From contig NC_135562.1 in assembly GCF_964340395.1 (NCBI RefSeq), forward strand, positions 15,947,296 through 16,011,295: a stretch of 64,000 nucleotides of DNA. The letters run 5' to 3'. Below, piece after piece: positions 57,942-64,000 of the stretch. This DNA is from Glandiceps talaboti. Taxonomy: Eukaryota > Hemichordata > Enteropneusta > Spengelidae. Both the position numbers and the translations under genes were made by a program. Positions within the stretch are counted from its first letter, which is position 1, and every line of letters begins with the position of its first letter. The notes beneath the pieces were generated by a model. That model worked only from the letters and a program-made list of their open reading frames with translations. It made no database searches and was not told where the DNA came from.

Positions 57942-58502
57942 GACTGTCGACAGTCGCTCGCGCCTTTTTTCCCTACGTTTTATCTAAACTTAAGTCGTTG
58001 CGAAGTCGGCCGAAGTCCCGAGCTCGGGCCTTCGGCCCTCGATATCACGGTATGCGATTATAGTAGTATTGCGCCGGATCGGAGCGCCGCAATGACTCAA
58101 GTTTAGATAAAACGTAGGGAAAAAAGGCGCGAGCGACTGTCGACAGTCTAACAGACGCGTCGACAGACTAGAAAATAGATGTGGTCGAGTCGAGGGCACC
58201 TCTTGAGGTCACCTAATATCAAAGACAATTTCACAGTCCCCCCCCCCCCCCATCCGCTGTCATATATATGCCGTTTCAAGAATATTCCCAGAGCAAGAGC
58301 CCGGGGCGTGCTTCGATATATCTCTATTTTCTCGTCTGTCGACGCGTCTGCTAGACTGTCGACGGTCGCTCGCGCCTTTTTTCCCTACGTTTTATCTAAA
58401 CTTAAGTCGTTGCGGCGCTCCGATCCGGCGCAACACTACTATAATCGCATACTGATATCGAAGGCCGAAGGCCCGACCTCGGGACTTCGGCCCTCGATAT
58501 AC
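57942..58502. mobile_element. Large GC-rich palindromic element
   Basis: 58015-58180 is the inverted copy of 58320-58480: gcgcgagcgactgtcgacag against ctgtcgacggtcgctcgcgc, cggatcggagcgccgcaa against ttgcggcgctccgatccg. Smaller palindromes (gggccttcggccc) occur inside. A further inverted pair, 57942-57995 against 58095-58150, makes three alternating copies of the tttttccctacgttttatct segment. The spacer includes a C run at 58239-58250. Confidence 0.85.
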
Positions 58503-58559
58503 CAGCAATTATTTGACTCAACTTTGAGATTATGTTTTGTAAGAACCGGGACTTACACA

Positions 58560-59220
58560 TACAGCTTCCACCAGGATACGCCATATATCAGTTCCAGTTA
58601 TCAGAAAGACAACAGTTTGTTATACTTTGACCACTAGGAGCGCTGTTCAGTTGTTACCCTTTTGTTCTTACACCTGGATTTCCTGCGTATTAATCGTCGT
58701 TAACATACGTTAAACAACAAACATGCTTTCTTCGCACCAACGGGAGAAAGTTTCTTAGCCGGAGCGAGAAAACAAACTCATGCACTTTATTTGGCTGGCG
58801 ATTGTAAAAAATATTGCTTACTTGTTTTGCAGTTTCTTATTGAGATGAATACAAAAAACATTTGGTGGACTACATCACTTCTGTTGATTTATCATACATT
58901 TTCGTCAACATAAATATACAAAGAATTGTTACATTGCTCAAAACGTAAAGTCAAAATACATTTAAGGAATTTAAGCAATGAGTTATACACTTATATTTCA
59001 TTAAGTTCAATCAAATTGTACAAAGTCAAACTATTAAAACATGTTATAGCCAATGCATGACATTCACAAGCCATTAGCGGTCCAAGTGCAACAAACCCGT
59101 GGGCTTGCCTGGCGAAAACGGGTGTCATAAAAGTTGTTTGCATCTCTAAAGCTGTTTGTAGTATTACTTATAATAGCCTAATAAATTGATAACAACTGAT
59201 ATAAGACGGAGATAAGGTTT
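58560..59220. other. Intergenic, no gene recognised
   Basis: Two short ccactagg-gcgctgtt phrases (58631, 59286) may mark a small dispersed element. Otherwise nothing. Confidence 0.4.
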
Positions 59221-59722
59221 GCCTCAATACGCCGTATTCCGGTTATCGAAGAAGCCCCGAAAAGATAAAAGATATGATTGTTTGGCCACTAGGGGCGCTG
59301 TTTTAGAACCGGAAGTGAGGGCCAGAATTGTAGCGCATTGTTGCAAAGCATAGAGTCTATAGGCATCGTAACCACTGACTAAAGATTTTCTGTCATTCCC
59401 CGTAACTTTACGCTATAATATTGCATTATCGCCCATCAAATAACGAAATAGCAAATTAACCTCTTGTTCTCCTAATATTTCGCGTAAGTTTGGCTCTGCA
59501 ATTCGACGGTGAGGAAAACCCAAAAGTAGCAACATTTTGAAACGGGTAGTACACTGACATCTAACTCACGTTTTCAGTGTGACCTCGTCCATTTGCGTTA
59601 CCGTTGGAGAAATTGTAGCGATTGCTTCCAGTCAAACATCGGAACGGAAAAAGGTACAAAAACAGAGGAAAGAACCCTCAAAATCACAATATACGCTACA
59701 GTTATTGCAGCTTGTATAAAAC

Positions 59723-59945
59723 CAATCTGATTAAAATCCGATGTAGATGTCGGCTAATCGTTCATTGCTATTTTACTTTCGTTATTGTGCCTGAATTGAC
59801 CTTCGTGGTACATGTTTGATCGCCTCCTCTACCGATCAGGACAAAAACGTAAACATGTACCACGAAGGTCAATTCAGGCAAAATAACGAAGGTAAAATAG
59901 CAATGAACGATCAGCCGACATCTACATCGGATTTTAATCAGATCG
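59723..59945. mobile_element. MULE-like MITE, copy 2, with 9-bp target duplication
   Basis: Ends caatctgattaaaatccgat and its complement, arms about 95 bp, nearly a perfect foldback. Flanks gtataaaac (59714-59722) and gtataagac (59946-59954) match at 8 of 9. Confidence 0.9.
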
Positions 59946-60357
59946 GTATAAGACATGGTATGATGAGTGAACCACGTAAACGTTACATGGAAGGCCGATT
60001 CATTGAAGGGGTGGGCGGTGTGGTACATCAATCACAATAACAATATTTATGATTCGTTGCCGACTTCAATGGGTTTTTTTATACACTGATGGTCCTGAAT
60101 GAAGAATGGCAAGCTAACCAAAGTGTGATAGTAAAGATGAGTATATCAATACAAATATGTTTATGCCAACTTATAACCAGTACATGAAATGTTTTTTTCC
60201 GGACAAAGTTTTATGATTTCACCCGTGGTGCTACACCACTGTTCTAATAAACAAGAAAGGCCTAAGTATGCGTCGACATCAGTTACAATATAAACATGTG
60301 GCTTGGTAATTGTCGACCGAACTCTCAATATTGCAATGACTGTAGCTGGAAGCTGTT

Positions 60358-60599
60358 CAATCTGATTAAAACCCGATGTAGATGTCGGCTAATCGTTCAT
60401 TGCTATTTTACCTTCGTTATTTTGCCTGATATTATTTTTCTTGGTACATGTTTACATTTTTTAGCCTGATCGTAGAGGAGGCGATCAGGCAAGCTAAAAA
60501 ATGTAAACATGTACCAAGAAGGTCAATTCAGGCAAAATAACGAAGGTAAAATAGCAATGAACGATCAGCCAACATCTACATCGGATTTTAATCAGATTG
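60358..60599. mobile_element. MULE-like MITE, copy 3, with exact 9-bp target duplication
   Basis: Same ends. Flanks gaagctgtt at 60349-60357 and 60600-60608 are identical. The insertion cuts the SAP-domain fragment and supplies its stop codon. Confidence 0.92.
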
Positions 60600-60963
60600 G
60601 AAGCTGTTGTCAGATTTGTAATTTTCTAATCGTTCTTTTGTCAAGCAACAGACACCAGTAAGGTAAAGAAATATGTTTATCATGTCTACATCGGGTATAT
60701 TTCGAAGGTCCTCCGTCCAACTTTCAATGTTTCCGCTGTCGATTAGTTCTATCTTTTGATGCTTGACATCCACTATTCGTCTCCTCTTCCGTTCTCTCAG
60801 AAAATTATCATTTTCTAGTGTTTCAAGACCAAGGTTGACAGCATTTCTGGCGATATCTAGTAGATTTAGAAGTAGTAATTTTCCACTCTTTTATGAATGC
60901 ACGGAGTTCTTTTACGCCCATTTTGTTGACAGCTTCATACATCGCCATACTATTAGATGCCAT
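60588..60963 (-). pseudogene. N-terminal fragment of a SAP-like domain protein (transposon-type), frameshifted and truncated
   Basis: From ATG at 60963-60961 the frame reads MASNSMAMYEAVNKMGVKEL then RAFIKEWKITTSK, a SAP-like helix pattern. A one-base change near 60866 moves the continuation (LLDIARNAVNLGLETLEN, then IPDVDMINIFLYL and ENYKSDNSF) into the next frame. The MITE at 60358-60599 then ends it. The order SAP-like helix, Pro-Asp-Val with Ile-rich helix, then a Y-K-S motif recalls the N-terminus of uncharacterised animal proteins that carry a YqaJ-type nuclease domain. That link is from memory and needs a search. No nuclease domain is present here. Confidence 0.5.
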
Positions 60964-61069
60964 GACGAAAATTCTGGCCCTCACTTTGTCAGATATGGTG
61001 CGCCCTCTCGCGATACTTTCCTGCGAAACAACCGGAAGTTCGATAACCGGAATACGCCGTATTGCAGTC

Positions 61070-62935
61070 CATGCAGACGGCCGAATAGAGGTTTCACAGC
61101 TGTTTACTTGTGTTATGTAAGAGCCCATCATCACATGTGTAAATATTGGTACTCTTTGATAACAAGTCCACTTGCTTGGCTAATTGCTTGTCCCAGTAAT
61201 GGTTTAATGATAATTTGCTTAGTAAACTTATTTTCAACGTAACCAATAATTGTAATCAAATTCAATGTAAACTGTTCAGGATTGACAGTCTAAACTGGGG
61301 TCGGTCGGTCGGGTGGTCGAAACTACTGTTTTATTTTCCTTTAATGATAAATATGATGAAATTGGTAGATAAGAACCGATGCATACTTGACATTCTTGCA
61401 AATCAAGATTTTTTTTCCTCTGGTGCAACGGAAATTAATAACTCAAGTTTTGGCGGGGCTGCTGTGCGTCATATGCATTGTCTTGCATACGATGCGAGAT
61501 ACGTACTGTAGTACACTAGTGCGATCGTAAAGAGGCATCTGGTTTTACGACAGTTATTATGTAGGATTCATGAAACCTCTGTTTACTGTGATAGAGTTGA
61601 TAGAATTAATAGTCGAACTCTCTTATTTTAGGAGGACGTTATGACTGAAGGAGAACCCGAGTCTTGAAGACTCGGAATTATGCGCCGAATTTTGATCGTC
61701 AACCTTGACTATAATACATCAGTTTGAAGAGTGAATTTTATAGAGAATGCAAAAGACGCTATTGCAACTGTTTTAACTTGCAATTGGTTACAAGACTCTA
61801 CTACAAAAGTGTAACACGCCCGTGAAATCAGACAACGCCGTAATCATCCATGATGTAAATTTCAACACGATTGTAACCCCTCACACTATTGAAAATACAG
61901 TAGCGTCCTGACACGTGACCAGGGAAAGTAATTAACAACTAGAAATTATTTATTGCGAAATTTATGATCAATTTAGCTAAACCGTATTTCCAGCTGTGAA
62001 TTCGTTTTCCGAAGGCAATTTTAAAAGAGACATGTTTATTTTTCCTTAAACTATTACAAAATCCAATAAACACTATTAGTACTACGGATCGTTTGATCAC
62101 TGTCAACCGTAAAGCGCGACATTCTCAAGGAAAGCGCCCTCAACTAATACGCCGATCTCAGTAAAGAACGTTCTCATTTCCATTCAATCGCGCGCTTCTA
62201 CGTGACATCGTCAGATATTCTATCAAACACAACCAAAAAATGCTCCCTTACTTTTTTTTCAACTGTCCAGTGCACAATTATTGGTAACCCAGCATTACAA
62301 AGAAAACATCACACACTATCTGCGAGCTCCGTTTAGAGTAATTATCACCTTCTACTCGCGCTCATAATATTCGAGATTTATTTACTTCACTTCCCACATC
62401 CTCAATGTTTCGAATTCTCCTGACACAGCCGATTGTTGCAGTCTTACCAATAAGACGACAAGTAAAAAAAAATTGAATCTGGACAAACAACAAACTCAAT
62501 TCATTAATTTAGTTTTTATATCAGAAATGAACACATTCCAATTCATTAGTCTACAAAGAATATGGTTTGATAACACCTATGCTAACATTATTCGAATTCT
62601 AGCTGTAAATCGGTTCCTTCCATCCACTTGCTATATGTTTGGTCCAAAATCTCACTCTGAACTACAGTAAAATATTCCTTCCAGCCTCCAACTTTGCCTA
62701 AATATATACAAAATAAAACCTTTCATATGGATAATACGTTAAATGTCAGGACAAACATAGAAGTAAGTTGTAATTGTTATTTTTATACCACTGTCAACTT
62801 TACATTTTTATTGGATAAACATCACAATGCTTGTAATTTACCAGATGAATATAAGAAAAAGGTGATTACAATGATGGCCGGTGAAAATAGAATATTCGCA
62901 CTGGTAAAGGTTAGGGTGTTTGCTTATCTAAGTCT
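61070..62935. other. Intergenic, no gene recognised
   Basis: A 9-bp-arm hairpin ccgagtcttgaagactcgg sits at 61660. The next exon of the sulfotransferase (after its RRG junction) was looked for here and not found. Confidence 0.5.
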
Positions 62936-62941
62936 AATTGC

Positions 62942-62942
<1 letters not shown>

Positions 62943-62994
<52 letters not shown>
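62943..62994. repeat. (GTT)n microsatellite
   Basis: About 17 perfect units. Confidence 0.97.
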
Positions 62995-62995
<1 letters not shown>

Positions 62996-63134
62996 ACAAA
63001 GACCGTAAATAACAACAACCACAATGATCAAATCCAGAGATATTAATTTTCATACAACTGTTGCGGGACACTCATCACCGTGCCTTAGAACAATAAAAGG
63101 AAGGCGAATAGACACAGCAACAAACAATACATAC

Positions 63135-63318
63135 CTCTCCTAACAAAGGGTGAATCTTCTGGGTCGATATGCATCATTCGGCATGTAGCATCACTTCGTG
63201 CATTTGAGATTTGCTTCATCTTTTCAATCGAGCACAGATCAGCTATCTTGTCTATGACACTGTCATTGAGATCTTTACCAAGAAACTTGGCAACATTCTT
63301 CACATTCCCCTTTAGATC
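63135..63318 (-). CDS. Sulfotransferase exon (partial gene, cytosolic SULT-like)
   Basis: Acceptor ttatactcag, phase 0, then DLKGNVKNVAKFLGKDLNDS, VIDKIADLCSIEKMK and SPFVRRG before donor gtatgt (phase 1). This is the segment of the Sulfotransfer_1 family between the DLK/helix and the K/R-G-x-x-G-D-W PAPS-binding loop. The family has an intron at this Arg-Gly point, which fits. The PAPS 5' phosphate loop would be in exons beyond 64000, and the GDW exon should lie at lower coordinates but was not seen. The gene would transfer sulfate from PAPS to a small molecule. Intactness cannot be judged. The open frame continues 40 codons past the acceptor to an ATGGCGGC at 63438, probably intron. Confidence 0.65.
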
Positions 63319-63639
63319 CTGAGTATAAATTATACAATATATAGTTTCACCTTCGTTGTGTGCAGTCGAATACAAATCATATCGTAACATAATTCCTTCG
63401 CAATGATAACTTTTATAATTGTACACAGAAGCCGCCATGTTTCAATCCCGGGGTCGTCGCATTAGTATTACCTGAATAGTTATTACATAGGATGATTCAT
63501 TTGTTCTTGGCCATCTTTTTTCATTAGCTCTGCCAGACAATTGGTTTTTACACTTAAATTTTAATTCTTACTACGAAGGCAAAGATATCTCATAGTTTGT
63601 TATATGAGACCAAGATAGAAGCCATGGCCCAACAAGCAA

Positions 63640-63740
63640 GCAAACAAACAAACAAACAAACAAACAAACAAACAAGAAATAAACTCAAAAACACGAAACA
63701 AAACACAAATGCATAAATAAACAAACAAACAAACAAACAG
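63640..63740. repeat. (AAAC)n microsatellite
   Basis: Two tracts of about seven to nine and five units (63643-63675, 63719-63739). Confidence 0.95.
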
Positions 63741-64000
63741 TGTAACACTAATCCTAGTTATTTTTGAAAGGGGTCTAATCCGAATCATATAATTTACTTT
63801 GTTTGGCCCATTGTTCTTACTGCGTATATGCATTGGAAGGTGAACGGTGTTTCGCAGTCACATTTTCATGAAAAAATCATCAAAAAAGCATTAAAGGGAA
63901 GGTTGATAAAAACGGTGTACTCTGTCACGCTTAATGAAATGTCTCCCATTATGAGTTACAGGAAAAATCAACCCAAACTGAGATGGAAATAATCTTACAA

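Larger units (their letters stand above)
59225..61064. other. Region bounded by a 26-bp exact inverted repeat
   Basis: caatacgccgtattccggtt and six further bases at 59225-59250 are perfectly inverted at 61039-61064. The interval holds two MITEs and the SAP-domain fragment. It may be the outline of an older transposon. Confidence 0.6.

Noticed and set aside
58179-58637. 152-codon plus-strand frame
   Set aside because: Covers the GC-rich palindrome, and its opposite arm gives mirrored frames (57875-58063, 57990-58199). Repeat artefact.
60763-61242. 159-codon plus-strand frame
   Set aside because: Antisense shadow of the SAP-like fragment, which has recognisable sequence on the minus strand.
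63319-63438. MAASVYNYKS extension of the sulfotransferase frame from a good ATGGCGGC context
   Set aside because: It precedes an acceptor at the usual intron position, and the peptide does not resemble the preceding sulfotransferase segment. Probably intron, though a new first exon cannot be excluded.

Overview
This is a stretch of an animal nuclear genome. Its genes are split by GT-AG introns, and the encoded families (fibrinogen-related domains, immunoglobulin-like domains, a peroxisomal FAD amine oxidase, a cytosolic-type sulfotransferase) are metazoan. AT-rich spacers, long (TATG)n, (GA)n and (TAG)n microsatellites and many small inverted-repeat transposons suggest a marine invertebrate, perhaps an invertebrate deuterostome. 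I cannot fix the species. No prokaryotic feature, CRISPR array, rRNA or intact tRNA gene was found.

Layout. 1-2480 is one copy (copy A) of a segmental duplication whose partner (copy B) lies at 21592-26200. It retains a decayed signal-peptide exon of a fibrinogen-related gene. 2481-13500 holds no firm gene, only weak exon candidates at 4693-4845 and 8113-8529 and several foldback elements. 13546-21280 (+) is a complete five-exon FAD-dependent oxidase of 418 residues ending in the peroxisomal signal SKL. 23371-25643 (-) is a complete two-exon secreted fibrinogen-domain gene. 26003-28055 is a decayed DDE transposon. 30500-37125 (-) has one signal-peptide exon (37050-37125) followed by two fibrinogen-domain exons (33073-33821 and 30500-31113), each with its own polyadenylation signal. 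37.1-46.0 kb is repeat-rich and geneless. 46178-57552 (-) is a complete seven-exon gene for a 293-residue secreted or GPI-anchored protein with two diverged Ig-like domains. 57.6-63.1 kb is dominated by palindromic elements and carries a SAP-domain gene fragment cut by a 9-bp-duplicating MITE. 63135-63318 (-) is one sulfotransferase exon whose 5' part lies beyond the window.

The Ig-like and fibrinogen-related products are predicted secreted or surface lectin/immunoglobulin-type proteins, so the window can be read as a small cluster of putative recognition molecules. That role is inference. The FAD oxidase is an unrelated peroxisomal metabolic gene. Much of the remaining sequence is small DNA transposons: at least six families with recognisable inverted ends, several with readable target-site duplications, and one insertion that can be dated relative to the segmental duplication.
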